Source: Megalobrama amblycephala (lineage: Eukaryota; Chordata; Actinopteri; Cypriniformes; Xenocyprididae). From it: a stretch of DNA of 64,000 nucleotides. Both the position numbers and the translations under genes were made by a program. Below, in pieces: positions 1 to 10,609 of this stretch. Numbering within the stretch: position 1 is the first letter of the stretch; each line of letters starts with the position of its first letter. The notes below the pieces were generated by a model. It made no database searches and was not told the origin of the DNA. It was given only the letters and a program-made list of their open reading frames with translations. The stretch spans positions 14,905,501 through 14,969,500 of the forward strand of contig NC_063052.1 in the NCBI RefSeq assembly GCF_018812025.1. The letters are read 5' to 3'.

Positions 1-408
1 AATATAGACAAATGTGTTAAATGTTTGACCCAGCCTGCTGGGTAGTTTTATTTAACTCAACTATTGTTTAAAAATTACTTTAAAATTAACCCTAAGGAGG
101 CTGGAAATTAACATTTATTAATAGTTTTAATAAATAATAATTAAATAAAATTAAATTGCTTATAAATAAATGTTCACCTTTTGATTATTATTGTTGCCTC
201 TAGTAATTATTAAAATGATTTTTAATTTCCAACTTATTTTGGGTTCATTTTAATCCACAAATAGTCATTTTTAAACAATAGTTGAGTTAAATAAAACTAC
301 CCAGCAGGCTGGGTCAAACATTTAACACACATTCGCTGGGTTAAAACAACCCAATCACTGGGTTTGTCTATTTTCAACCCAACTTGGGTTGTTTTTAACC
401 CAGCATTC
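1..408. mobile_element. MITE, left end outside window (AACCCAGCATT termini)
   Basis: Inner arms at 14-76 and 267-328 are inverted copies of each other. The right terminus (370-408) matches the TIR of the intact copy at 33225-33487. No coding sequence. The element lies in a stmnd1 intron. Confidence 0.75.
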
Positions 409-680
409 TTTAGAGTGAATAATAATCAAAAGGTGGACATTTATTATTAAGCAATTTAATAAATGTTTATTGTTTAATTATTATTCACTAAACTTATTAA
501 TGAATGTTCATTTATTAAACATATTAATAAATGTTAATTTCCAACATATTTTGTGTTCATTTTAAGCAAGCAATACAGTAAATTTTAAACAAGAGTTGAG
601 TTAAATAAAGCTACCCAGCAGGTTGGGTCAAACATTTAACCCAACCGCTGGGTTAAAACAACCCAATCAATCATCTTATC
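409..680. mobile_element. Partial second copy of the AACCCAGC MITE
   Basis: 585-667 repeats the right arm seen at 274-358 (GTTGAGTTAAATAAA, then CAGCAGG, then TTTAACCCA), and 420-545 carries related AT-rich inner sequence. It lacks a clean outer TIR, so it is truncated or results from a local duplication of the adjacent element. Confidence 0.55.
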
Positions 681-800
681 CCAGTCAAACTCATCTAAAA
701 TCAGACCAGCTTAACTAGTCTAAGAGACCATATAAGACTAGCAAACCATTTCAAAGTTTTGTTGCAAACTGATATCTGACTTTGCTGTTGTTTTATGTAG

Positions 801-936
801 TTTGTTGCGGCTCAGGGAGGATCCCGTGGCGACTCCGCCGTGTCCAAAATGACCACAGACAGCGGGGTCAGTCTGGATGCAAGAGAGCCAGCAGTTCTCC
901 CTGGATCTGTACCTAGACTTCTTCCACCGCTACGAG
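801..936 (+). CDS. stmnd1: stmnd1 internal coding exon (first seen in window)
   Basis: The frame reads GDSAVSKMTTDSGVSLDARE and on to RLLPPLR, leaving one base (phase 1) before the donor GTTAGA at 937. Two in-frame acceptors are possible: TAG at 798-800 after a T-rich tract, and CAG at 813-815, which would drop five residues. The open frame beginning at 877 is a different frame and is not the protein. Confidence 0.75.
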
Positions 937-3867
937 GTTAGAAAACAACACAACTTGAAGTTATTTCACTCTTGTTTAAAGTGGCGTGAAAATCAATTTT
1001 CTATGCCTATGTGGTGTTTTAATAGCTTATACTGTAAGACAAACCATGTGCAAATTCATAAGTCAGCACCATTGCTGAGTATTTTCTCTTTAAAGTGATC
1101 TGAAGACAGTTTCAAAAATGCGGTTTGAAATTGTTGGTCAGGGTTGCCAAGTTTCACAACAAAACCCACCAAATTGCTGCTCAAAATCTAGCCCAATCGC
1201 GTTTCAGGAGGGTCCCCAGGTAAAAATCGCATTCAGGGGGGTTAAATCTGCATTTTTGGCATGGTTCCCCTGGTAAAATTCGTATTCCAGAGGCTAAATA
1301 CCATGTTTTTTGTGGTGGACATGAAAAATATCCCATGGCAACATTGTTAAAGTAACCCAAAGACTTGGCAACACTGTCGTTGGTGTTTCGTACGTCACAA
1401 ACTACCTTGTAACCAATCACGTCAGTGTTCTGCCGGGCTTTAGCATATCATTAACTACGACTGCTCTGCAGGAGGGGAGTCTCAAGAGAGAAGCCAGGTA
1501 TATTTTTCTGTTAATATGAAAATTTGGGTAGATTTAGCAATATAGCGGATGTATGTTGTATATTACGATGTTATGATTAAATAACATAAAATTTTCCTGA
1601 TAATTTACTCACCCCCATGTCATCCAAGATGTTCATGTCTTTCTTTCTTCAGTCGAAAAGAAATGAAGGTTTTTGATGAAAACATTCCAGGATTATTCTC
1701 CTTATAGTGGACTTCAATGGGCACCAAACGGTTGAAGGTCAAAATTACAGTTTCAGTGCAGCTTCAAAGAGCTTTAAACGATACCAGATGAGGAATAAGG
1801 GTCTTATCTAGCGAAATGATCGTTCATTTTCGGAAAAAATGTAAATGCATATGCTTTATATAAACAAATGATCGCCTTACAGTTCCATTTTTTCCGTAAG
1901 TAGAATTTATAATCATATAAATTACCGTTATGTGTCCGATGTTGTAAAAAGTGGTACAATTGTGCAGCGTTTACATTAGTAAGTTGACCGAGTGGATCAC
2001 TGTGCGAGTGAGTGGAGGCGGGGCTAATTAGCATATTCATAGATCTGCGTATACTAAATGAAGCAGTGGTGTAGAGTTACATTCAAGCTATTTTAAGGCA
2101 TGAAAAACATGTAATTTTGATGATCAAAGATAAATAAAATTATTGACTACAGAGACATGCATCATCCTTAGAAAATATGCAGGAAAAAATGAATCTAATA
2201 TTTATTTTGTGTGTGAAATCTAGCCCAGAGTCCTGGACTGGCCCAGCAGAGCGAAGAGAGACCCGAGTCCAGTGAGATCCTGGAGCAGCTGCTTATTCAG
2301 GGAATCATTCCAGCTCAACCAAAGCAGGGCGGCAGTGGAGAAGCCTACAACATCATGGTAATGGTTTAAAATGTTAAATAATGCTGCTGTGATTCTCACA
2401 TTAACATCAACACTCTAAGAGAAGTCCAGAAAATAGGGCACTGCATGAAGGAATTTTCTGTATTGATTTTTCACTGGTGTTTTACTCGTATTTTGATGTT
2501 TGGTTGTGTTTAGGAAATGTTTTCAAACTTAATGGATAATGCAGAAAATTACTGCATACTGCAAATTAATGCGCGCTAAACTGTATATTTGACTGTTGTT
2601 CCTAGCAACTGATCTCATTTACTAGTTCCATGTCTTTGTAGCACATAATAATAATTAACTTAAATCAATATATAATGTACACAAGTTCACCAATATGAAA
2701 TTTTTGACCGATACCGATAACCGATAATTCTTTATATTTGAAAGCCGATAACCGATATATTGGCCGATAAATCTAAATCCAAATTTTTATGTCATTTTTG
2801 AGAGCCTGATTATGAAAACAAAAGTCTCACCATTAAAAGCCATGTCCCAAACACACAATTATAATGTTCTCATTATAATTTTATGTTGCACATATGATAG
2901 ACTTGTGCTGTACATGTTGTACAAGTGATTTTTAATCATATTTCAAAACCATCATTGTGAACAGTGTGCATCTGAAGTGTCTCAGCTGAACGAAATTATC
3001 CATTATTTATCGGCTTTAATATATTCTTATTGGGCCGATAACATTAAAAATTAACATATATCGGCCGATACCGATATTGTGGCCGATATATCGTCCATCC
3101 CTATACACAACTGTTCAAAAGTTTGGGGTCAGTATGATTTTTTTTTAAAAAAGAGTCTCTTCTGCTCACCAAAGCTGCATGTATTAATGTATTGCATGAT
3201 AAAAAATACAGTAAAAGTGTGAAAAATTATTAGAATTTAAAATGTTTTACAATTTCATTTATATCCTGTGATCAAAGCTGAATTTTCAGCATCATTACTC
3301 CAGTCTTCAGTGTCACATGATCCTTCAGAAATCATTCTGATATGATGATTTGCTGCTCAAGAAACATTTATGATTATTATTATTATTATCAATGTTGAAA
3401 AGAATTCTTATCAATGTTGCAAAAAGGGTGATGATTCATATTTTTGTTGTTCTTTGATGTATAGGAAGTTCAAAAGAACAACATTTATTTGAAATAGAAA
3501 ACTTTTGTAACATTATAAATATCGTTACTGATCAAATTTTTTTTTTGTATTAATTTCTTTCAAAAAAACATTTGAACAGTAGTATAGATTTATTCACTTA
3601 TTTGGTAATTTTCAGTGTAATATCTGTGTTTGAATCACGATGTCATCTTTTTGTTTCTTAAATAATTAGTTAGTTCCTGTGTTTTTATCAGGTGTGAGTT
3701 TTTACTATGTGAATATAAAGCCTTCATATTTTTTGGTCCCCATGAGGAAAACAGCTTATAAATCATTCTGTGATGTTTTTTGAAAATGTAAAAATGCATT
3801 AAGTTTTCTGTGACGGATAGTTTAGGGTTAGGGGAGAGAATATACCGTTTGTACAGTATAAATGTTC

Positions 3868-3927
<60 letters not shown>

Positions 3928-6900
3928 ACGATCATTTCTGTTCCACTGGGACAAACATTTCTTATGTCTGTTAGATGGATGGCGCTGAAAAGCCGAGGAG
4001 CAGACCACCCGCTCGACTGGAGTCACTGAAAACTCGCAAAGAACAAGAAGTCACCAGGAAGGAAGACATTGAGATGAAGATGAGACAAGTGGAGGAGAGG
4101 AGAAAGGTGAAGCAGAACTAAATGACATTCATTATTCACTTCCTTTTATGCTGTATATGGTCTTGCAGTAAATTGTTTGTGGTTGAGCTGCGATTAAATT
4201 GTATTAGTAAGTACAGCAGTGGCCAAAACATCTTCAGCCTTTATTCAAATATTATTATTAAAAGATTTTGTAAGCATATTGCGTAGGTGTGCTTGGAGTC
4301 AATAGGTTTATTTGTGATAATAATGCAATGAAACATGCCAAATTGTGTGGACATAATTTTTGTCATACAAAGAAATTATGAACACATGCAAAAACAAGAG
4401 AGAACCAATGAAATATTAATAACTGATTATGTTGTAATCAATGCATGTTTTTCCTGTGAGCTTTTTGTTTTTCTGTGCATTATTTTTTGTATAGTAAAAT
4501 AAAACCTGTAGCTGTAGTTTGCTTTTTTTTTGCCAAATAATTTTGTCAGATAAATACCGTAAGCAAGTTTAGTGTTTGTTTTTCCTTCATATTTAAAATA
4601 TTAAAAAAATATATAAATAAACTTGTAGGGTCAAACAAATATCCCTTCCGGACATCACTTTTTGGTTAAAACATCCGTTTTTATGTCTGTCTATTTAATT
4701 TATTTCATATTTAATTATACAATAAACAGTTTTTAAGGATTTTTTTTTTCTCCAAGTATTTCTTGTTTTTTCAAAATTGTATTTTTCTTTTGCATTAATA
4801 AGACCCACCACCAAAAATAAATAAAAAATATAGCTGCAAGCTATATAAAGGGGTCAAAACTGAATAAGGGCAGAAAAGAAAATATTTGTGGTCATGAGGT
4901 TAGGATAAAGCTGATTAAATTACATCAGTTAAAACACTTATTACATAATATCATGGTTTATAACTTCTGAGCAGTAGGTGGTGCTATGACGAAACTCTGC
5001 ATGCACCCTCAAGTCATGCCTGTGATCACATGTACCAAGTTTTGTGTCAATACACAAAACTTTTGCAAAGATACAGCCACATATCCATTTTGGCGTGCTT
5101 GCAATCAAATTTGTTGACGCCGTATAAAACAAAGGTTGGGTCTATCAAAAAATCTTTTAATAACTTTTTGTCATGAGTGTCTGTATTTCATAAAAATCAA
5201 ACAAATTTTGTAGGAGGAGTTTGAAAAAGTAAGTTTTGAATAAAATTCAATATGCGGACAGTAAGTATGGTAGAATATGGCAAATTTGGTATTGTAGGAC
5301 TCGGCATAAGCCAGTGATGTAAGTTAAATGACAATATGTTGAATTTTTCATATGATATAAGCATTTTCATTATATTTCTTGACCACTAGGGGGCGCTGAC
5401 CTAAACTTTACTGTTCTTCTCAGAACATGGCTTCGATAAATCATATCGAGTTTCATAACGATACGTTCATGCGTTCGTAAAACACAGCATTTTATGACAA
5501 AATTCAAAATGGCCAACCAAAGAAAATTGGATATCTTTCAACTCAGCATGCCTCAAGGAATCTAAGGAGACTATCCTCATGATTTTAGGACAAGGCATTC
5601 AAAAGTTATAAGCAAAAATAGCCATTTTTCCTATCTCGGCACCAGTAGGTGGCGCTGTGACAATACTGTTGTGCATGTAACCCCAAGTCATACCTATAAT
5701 GACATATACCAAGTTTGGTGTCAATACACCAAATCATTGTGAAGATTCGTTGTGTCTGATGTTGTAAAAAGTGGTACATTTGTGCAGCGTTTACATTAGT
5801 AAGTTGACCGAGTGGATCACTGAGCTCGTGCGAGTGAGTGGAGGCGGGGCTAATTAGCATATTCATAGATCTGTGTATACTAAATGAATCAATGGTGTAG
5901 AGTTACATTCAAGCTATTTTAAGGCATGAAAAACATTTAAATTTGTAAATTAATTTACAAGTAATTTAAATTAATTTAAAATTAATATGAAAATTCGTTG
6001 ATGCACTATACGAGAACGGATTGGCTGATCAAAAATCGTTTAATGACTTTTTGCCTGTAGTGTGTGTAGATGCTACATACCAAATTTCACGCAAACGCTC
6101 TAGGATGAGTTCGAAAAAGTATGTCATGCACATTAAGGTAATACATAAACCATTTTATGCAACATCAAAAGAAAAGGGAGAGAGGAATATGAAAAAATTA
6201 AACTAATATATATTCCTTTTTATTATATATTCTTTCATTTCAGAGGTGCCCATAAATTATCAAAAAGTCTTTTGTTCTTAATTTCATATGTTCAGAATGT
6301 GCTTTCTAAACTAACTCTAATTATCATTTAAAATGTAAGATTGCCTTCTCCGCAATTTTGTTATTGCATTAAGCGCTGTAATTATCAATATTATAAATAA
6401 TAAATATGACTTAACTTTATTTAGTACATTTAGTATTTTTGTGATGAGAGAGAGTAAGATCCAGATGCAGCAACTGAAAACACGCGCTCACGTAAGGAAC
6501 ATAGGAAACGCTGGGCTGAAACCAGGAACAGGTGTGGGTAATAATGAGTTGCTATGGTAACTGTGTAAACAAACTATGGGAACAAGGCAAACACAGGAAC
6601 AATGTGAACAGAAATGCATATCAAAATAAGAGTTCTTAAACACCAGACAGGGGAACACGTGATCTGAATAACTTTGTCCAATCTTAAATTTCTTATTTAA
6701 CACAAAACCATGTGTTTTTAGGAGAGAGAGGAGGACCTGAAACGCAGGATGAGGATTAAATCAGCCCGACCGCGGCCTGCTCCAGTGACCGCAGAACTCG
6801 ACCCCACTGAACTGCTCCATTCTGAACAGCTTCCTGTCCCAACCAGAACCAAACCGCTACAGACGCCAATCACCGGAGAGTCCGAGGACCAAAGACTTAC

Positions 6901-6958
6901 TGCTTCCCCAGAGCTGGAGAATGACTCCACCTTCCAACAGATGGAAGAGGTTTTTTAG
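801..6958 (+). CDS. stmnd1: Stathmin domain-containing protein 1-like gene, 3' part (four coding exons)
   Basis: Spliced coding region: 801 (or 816)-936, 2224-2357, 3975-4106 and 6722-6958, all GT-AG, phases matching at each junction, ending in TAG at 6956-6958. The product is 207-212 aa with the N-terminal exon(s) missing to the left. It starts with a Ser/Thr-rich stretch (SAVSKMTTDSGVSLD), then EILEQLLIQGII, then a charged helix in exons 3 and 4 (RLESLKTRKEQEVTRK, IEMKMRQVEERRK, EREEDLKRRMR). This resembles the stathmin helix that binds tubulin in classical stathmins, followed by an acidic tail ending in MEEVF. The identification rests on these segments plus position upstream of rbm24, where STMND1 lies in other vertebrates. 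Tubulin binding is inferred from the family, not shown. No canonical AATAAA is seen close after the stop. Confidence 0.8.
1138..1385. repeat. Dispersed repeat shared with 21903-22053
   Basis: It opens with AGGGTTGCCAAGTTTCACAA and ends with CTTGGCAACACTG, and holds the blocks GCCCAATCG and ACATTGTTAAAGTA. The same blocks occur in reverse order and orientation at 21903-22053. It is probably an old transposon or retroposon fragment. Confidence 0.5.
1595..2115. repeat. Dispersed fish repeat, 3' part duplicated at 5751-5937
   Basis: Begins TTTACTCACCCCCATGTCAT. Its last 180 bp (1931-2113: GTTGTAAAAAGTGGTAC, then GGAGGCGGGGCTAATTAGCA) recur in the same orientation at 5751-5937, with a 6-bp insertion at 5823. 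It lies in the intron before the 2224 exon. Confidence 0.6.
2224..2357 (+). CDS. stmnd1: stmnd1 internal coding exon
   Basis: Acceptor TAG at 2221-2223 and donor GTAATG at 2358. The first two bases complete the codon left by the previous exon (G+CC, Ala). It encodes AQSPGLAQQSEERPESSEIL, then EQLLIQGIIPAQPKQGG and GEAYNIM, and ends in phase 0. The EILEQLLIQGII block resembles the vertebrate STMND1 segment before the stathmin helix. Confidence 0.8.
2701..3103. mobile_element. CCGATA-terminus repeat (relative of the 26391-27190 array)
   Basis: Both ends carry interleaved CCGATA/TATCGG motifs in inverted orientation (ACCGATACCGATAACCGATA at 2708; TATCGGCCGATACCGATAT near 3059), flanking about 300 bp of AT-rich DNA. 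This looks like an old non-autonomous DNA element. Confidence 0.55.
3112..3592. repeat. Copy of the TGTCACATGATCCTTCAG dispersed repeat
   Basis: Starts GTTCAAAAGTTTGGGGTCAG and holds CAGTGTCACATGATCCTTCA and TTTGCTGCTCAAGAAACAT. The same blocks recur at 7572, 11811, 19629, 41651, 47330, 49375 and 49746, making it the commonest dispersed family in the window. Confidence 0.75.
3870..3926. repeat. (TG)n microsatellite
   Basis: About 28 uninterrupted TG units, ending 48 bp before the stmnd1 exon at 3975. Confidence 0.95.
3975..4106 (+). CDS. stmnd1: stmnd1 coding exon, start of stathmin-like helix
   Basis: Acceptor TAG at 3972-3974, donor GTGAAG at 4107, exactly 44 codons, phase 0 at both ends. 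It encodes a basic and acidic helix with RPPARLESLKTRKEQEVTRK followed by EDIEMKMRQVEERRK, typical of stathmin-type coiled helices. A (TG)n tract ends only 48 bp upstream of the exon, so this acceptor lacks a normal long pyrimidine tract; TTTCTTATGTCTGTTAG serves instead. Confidence 0.85.
4215..4670. repeat. Dispersed AT-rich repeat, family also at 25040, 39945 and 42895
   Basis: Contains TTTATTTGTGATAATAATGC, ATGCAAAAACAAGAGA and TTTTGTCAGATAAATACC. The same order of blocks occurs at 25040-25450, at 39945-40550 (interrupted by a MITE) and, shortened, at 42895-43092. No coding sequence. Confidence 0.65.
4833..5750. repeat. Dispersed repeat, family also at 46667-47280
   Basis: Begins TATAGCTGCAAGCTATATAA and holds several GTAGGTGGCGCTGTGAC-like blocks and the GTTTGGTGTCAATACACCAA block. 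Matching blocks occur at 46667-47280. It probably comprises nested or tandem fragments (GGCGCT at 4980, 5393 and 5651). A further piece resembling this family lies at 6000-6150. Confidence 0.5.
5751..5937. repeat. Second copy of the 1931-2113 segment
   Basis: Same orientation and near-identical to 1931-2113, differing by a few substitutions and by an AGCTCG-type insertion in the middle. It directly follows the 4833-5750 repeat. Confidence 0.7.
6722..6958 (+). CDS. stmnd1: stmnd1 terminal coding exon
   Basis: Acceptor TTTTAG ends at 6721. The exon encodes 78 residues and TAG. It continues the helix (EREEDLKRRMRIKSARPRP), followed by a proline- and glutamate-rich tail ending in FQQMEEVF. The frame is fixed by phase 0 from the preceding exon. 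An antisense ORF over the same bases is a shadow. Confidence 0.85.
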   Translation, partial: EREEDLKRRMRIKSARPRPAPVTAELDPTELLHSEQLPVPTRTKPLQTPITGESEDQRLTASPELENDSTFQQMEEVF

Positions 6959-7077
6959 AAGGGAAGTTTCCTGATGCATATTCTAAAAGTTGCACATGCA
7001 CTTTCTACAGGTCATTATTAATCTTGTTCAGGGTACGGCTCAGATGAAAGTCTGACCTTGGGTTGTGCATTATTATA

Positions 7078-7412
7078 TACACAGAAAAATCCCCAGAGTT
7101 GAATCAGCTCTGCTCAGAGTACATATGGTCCCTCTCTAAATAGTGTTAAAGTAACACTGAAGCAGAGTTAAATTTAATGAGATAATTAAGCAATTAATTA
7201 ATGATTGCGCATTATTGATGAACGCCTGCTGTTAACAAGCAGAATCACTGAAGAAATAAGAAAAAACACCAGAACTTCAAGTGACTTAAGTTATTAATTG
7301 CTTAATTATCTCATTAACTTTAACTCTGCTTCAGTGTTACTTTAACACTATTTAGAGAGGGACCATATGCACTCTGAGCAGAGCTGATTTAACTCTGGGA
7401 TTTTGCTGTGTA
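7078..7412. mobile_element. Fold-back MITE, about 335 bp
   Basis: Starts TACACAGAAAAATCCCCAGA and ends TGGGATTTTGCTGTGTA. The arms 7078-7195 and 7290-7412 are inverted copies (GGTCCCTCTCTAAATAGTG at 7128 pairs with its complement near 7340). The terminal TA suggests a TA target. It lies just 3' of stmnd1. Confidence 0.8.
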
Positions 7413-7571
7413 GAAAAAGACATGGAAATATGTGCCTAATTAGTATGAGGCGGTCGTTATGAAAGATTGGAAGGGTTAAGAATTGGGCATGATATATAAG
7501 AAATGCATGAGTGAGTTGCCAATGAGATATCTACTAATGAGAACATTATTCTTCTACTAACTAGATACTAT

Positions 7572-8005
7572 AGTTTGGGGTCGGTATGATTTTTTTTTTT
7601 TTTTTTTTTTAAAGAAGTATCTTCTGCTCACCAAGATAACTTGTCAAAAATTGATCAAAAATACAGTAAAAATTGTGAAATATTATTACAATTCAAAACA
7701 ACTGTTTTCTGTGTGAATATATTGTAAACTGTAATTTATTTCTGAATTTTAAGCATCATTATTCCAGTCTTCAGTGTCACATGATCCTTCAGAAATCATT
7801 CTAATATGATGATTTGCTGCTCAAGAAACATTATGATTATGATCAATGTTGAAAACAGTTCATATTTTTGTGGAAATCATGCATTTTATTTTTTTAGCAT
7901 TTATTTGAAATGTCTTTACTGTCTCTTTTGAATAATTGAATGCATCCTTGCTGAATGAAAGTATTAATTTCTATTAAAAAGTCTTACTGACCCCAAACGT
8001 TTTAT
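7572..8005. repeat. Copy of the TGTCACATGATCCTTCAG dispersed repeat
   Basis: Opens TAGTTTGGGGTCGGTATGA, has the CAGTGTCACATGATCCTTCA core at 7771-7795, and closes with CTTACTGACCCCAAACG, the inverted form of its start. Confidence 0.75.
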
Positions 8006-8336
8006 TTACAGTTTATCAAAATAATTTTTATATGCAGTCAGATATTAGAATAATCTGCTTTTTGTCCAAAGATCTCAATATTCTTTTAAACACTCAGTTG
8101 CTGTTGTATACCTGCTGCCACTGAAGGGAAATGTCTGTCCACGAGGTGGCGCTAGCGGGCTTATTTAGTTAGTGAAACGGGATTGTTTTCTGTGTGAAGA
8201 GTGGAAACCTGAGCTGCTCTCTGATGTTTCTCTTGCATGTCAGTATATCTCTGTGTAATTATGATGGTGTAACTAGGCCTCTGGCAATTAGTTAATTATA
8301 TAAACTAGATACCTTAAAGACTTGTTGTCATCTGTT

Positions 8337-8630
8337 GAGTGTGTGTGTGTTTATGTGAGGTGCGCGTATGTGAGTGTGTGGCCATGTGTTTGTGTGTATT
8401 TGAGTGCGTGTTTATGTGAGTGTGCACGTGTGTGTGAATGAGTGTGTGTATGTGTGAGTGTGTTTGGTTGTGTGTCTGTGAGTGTGTGTGTGTGTGTGTG
8501 TGTGCGCGTATGTGAGTGTGTGGCCATGTGTTTTTGTGTATTTGAGTGCGTTTATGTGTGTGTGTATGTGAGTGTGTGTATTTAAATGTGTGTGTGTGAG
8601 TGAGTGTATGCGAGTGTGAATGTGTGTTTG

Positions 8631-8678
<48 letters not shown>

Positions 8679-8702
8679 TGAGTGTGTGTATGCGAGTGTG
8701 TT

Positions 8703-8733
<31 letters not shown>

Positions 8734-9408
8734 GAGTGTGTGTATGCGAGTGTGTTTGTGTTTGTTTGTGTGTGTGTGTGTGTGTGTGTGAGTGAGTGTG
8801 TGTATGCGAGTGTGTTTGTGTTTGTTTGTGTGTGTGTGTGTGTGTGTGAGTGAGTGTGTGTATGCGAGTGTGTTTGTGTTTGTTTGTGTGTGTGTGTGTG
8901 TGTGCGCGTATGTGAGTGTGTGGCCATGTGTTTGTGTGTATTTGAGTGCGTTTATGTGAGTGTGCATGTGTATGTGAGTGTGTGTATTTAAATGTGTGTG
9001 TGTGTGTGAGTGAGTGTGTGTATGCGAGTGTGAATGTGTGTTTGTGTTTGTTTGTGTGTGTGTGTGAGTGAGTGTGTGTATGCGAGTGTGAATGTTTGTT
9101 TGTGTTTGTTTGTGTGTGTGTGTATTTGAGTGCGTTTATGTGAGTGTGCATGTGTATGTGAGTGTGTGTATTTAAATGTGTGTGTGTGTGAGAGTGAGTG
9201 TGTGTATGCGAGTGTGAATGTGTGTTTGTGTTTGTTGTGTGTGTGTGTGAGTGAGTGTGTGTATGCGAGTGTGAATGTGTGTGTGTTTGTTTGTGTGTGT
9301 GTTTATGTGAGTGTGTGTGTATGTGAGTGTGTATTTAAATGTGTGTGTGTGTGAGAGTGAGTGTGTGTATGCGAGTGTGAATGTGTGTTGTGTGTTGTGT
9401 GTGTGTGT

Positions 9409-9459
<51 letters not shown>

Positions 9460-9604
9460 TGAGTGTGTGTATGCGAGTGTGAATGTGTGAGTGTGAGTGT
9501 GTTTGTGTGTGTCTGTGAGTGTGTGTGTGTATGTATTTAAATGTGTGTGTGTGTGTGTGTGTGTGGCCATGTGTTTGTGAGTGTGTGTGTGTGTATGTAT
9601 TTAA

Positions 9605-9639
<35 letters not shown>

Positions 9640-9728
9640 TGAGTGTGTGTATGCGAGTGTGAATGTGTGAGTGTGTTTGTGTGTGTGTCTGTTAGTGTGT
9701 ATGTGAGTGTGTGTGTGTATGTATTTAA

Positions 9729-9761
<33 letters not shown>

Positions 9762-9863
9762 TGAGTGTGTGTATGCGAGTGTGAATGTGTGAGTGTGTGT
9801 GTCTGTGAGTGTGTGTGTGTGTATGTGAGTGTATGGCCATGTGTTTGTGTGTATTTGAGTGCG

Positions 9864-9899
<36 letters not shown>

Positions 9900-10065
9900 T
9901 GCGTGGCCATGTGTTTGTGTATATTTGAGTGTGTGTTTATGTGCGAGTGTGTGTGTGCTTGTGTATGAGTGTGTGTGTGTATTTGAATGTGTGTATGTGA
10001 GTGAGTGTGTGTGTGTGTGTGTGTGTGTGAGTGCGTGGCCATGTGTTTGTGTGTATTTGAGTGCG

Positions 10066-10101
<36 letters not shown>

Positions 10102-10605
10102 TGCGTGGCCATGTGTTTGTGTATATTTGAGTGTGTGTTTATGTGCGAGTGTGTGTGTGCTTGTGTATGAGTGTGTGTGTGTATTTGAATGTGTGTATGT
10201 GAGTGAGTGTGTGTGTGTGTGTGTGTGAGTGCGTGGCCATGTGTTTGTGTGTAGATGAGTGCGTGTTTATGTGAGTGTGTGTGAGTGTTTGTGAGTGTGT
10301 TTGTGTGTATTTGAGTGTGTGTTTATGTGCGAGTGTGTGTGTGTGTATTTGAATGTGTGTATGTGAGTGAGTGAGTGTGTGTGTGTGTGTGTGTGTGTGA
10401 GTGCGTGGCCATGTGTTTGTGTGTATTTGAGTGTGTATGTATGTGAGTGTGTGTGTGTGTGTATTTGAATGTGTGTATGTGAGTGAGTGAGAGAGAGACA
10501 GTGTGTATCAGTGTATGAGTGTAGGTGTATATGTGAGTGTGTGTGTGCGTTGCATGTGACGTGTTTGTGCGAGACTGTGAGTGTGTGTGTGTGTGTGTGT
10601 GTGTG
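8337..10605. repeat. 2.3 kb TG-rich compound array
   Basis: The + strand is almost only T and G with spaced A and C. Pure (TG)n runs are separated by recurring longer words: GAGTGTGTGTATGCGAGTGTG, GTGGCCATGTGTTTGTGTG, TATTTGAGTGCG and TATTTAAATGTG. These words repeat in the same order, giving higher-order units of roughly 100-170 bp. All the long Thr-His or Cys-Val frames here are artefacts. Alternating purine-pyrimidine DNA of this length is Z-DNA-prone. Confidence 0.95.
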
Positions 10606-10609
10606 CTGT

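Noticed and set aside
877..1098. ORF starting MQESQQFSLDLYLDFFHRYE in the first stmnd1 exon
   Set aside because: It is in a different frame from the one that splices to 2224 and runs into intron. The DSAVSKMTTDSG frame fits phase and family.
6749..6930. Antisense Ser-rich ORF at 6718-6930
   Set aside because: It is the reverse of the stmnd1 terminal exon with no support of its own.
8314..10170. Long Thr-His and Cys-Val open frames on both strands
   Set aside because: They only translate the TG-rich array. No start context, no domain, and frames are open on both strands because the repeat lacks stops.
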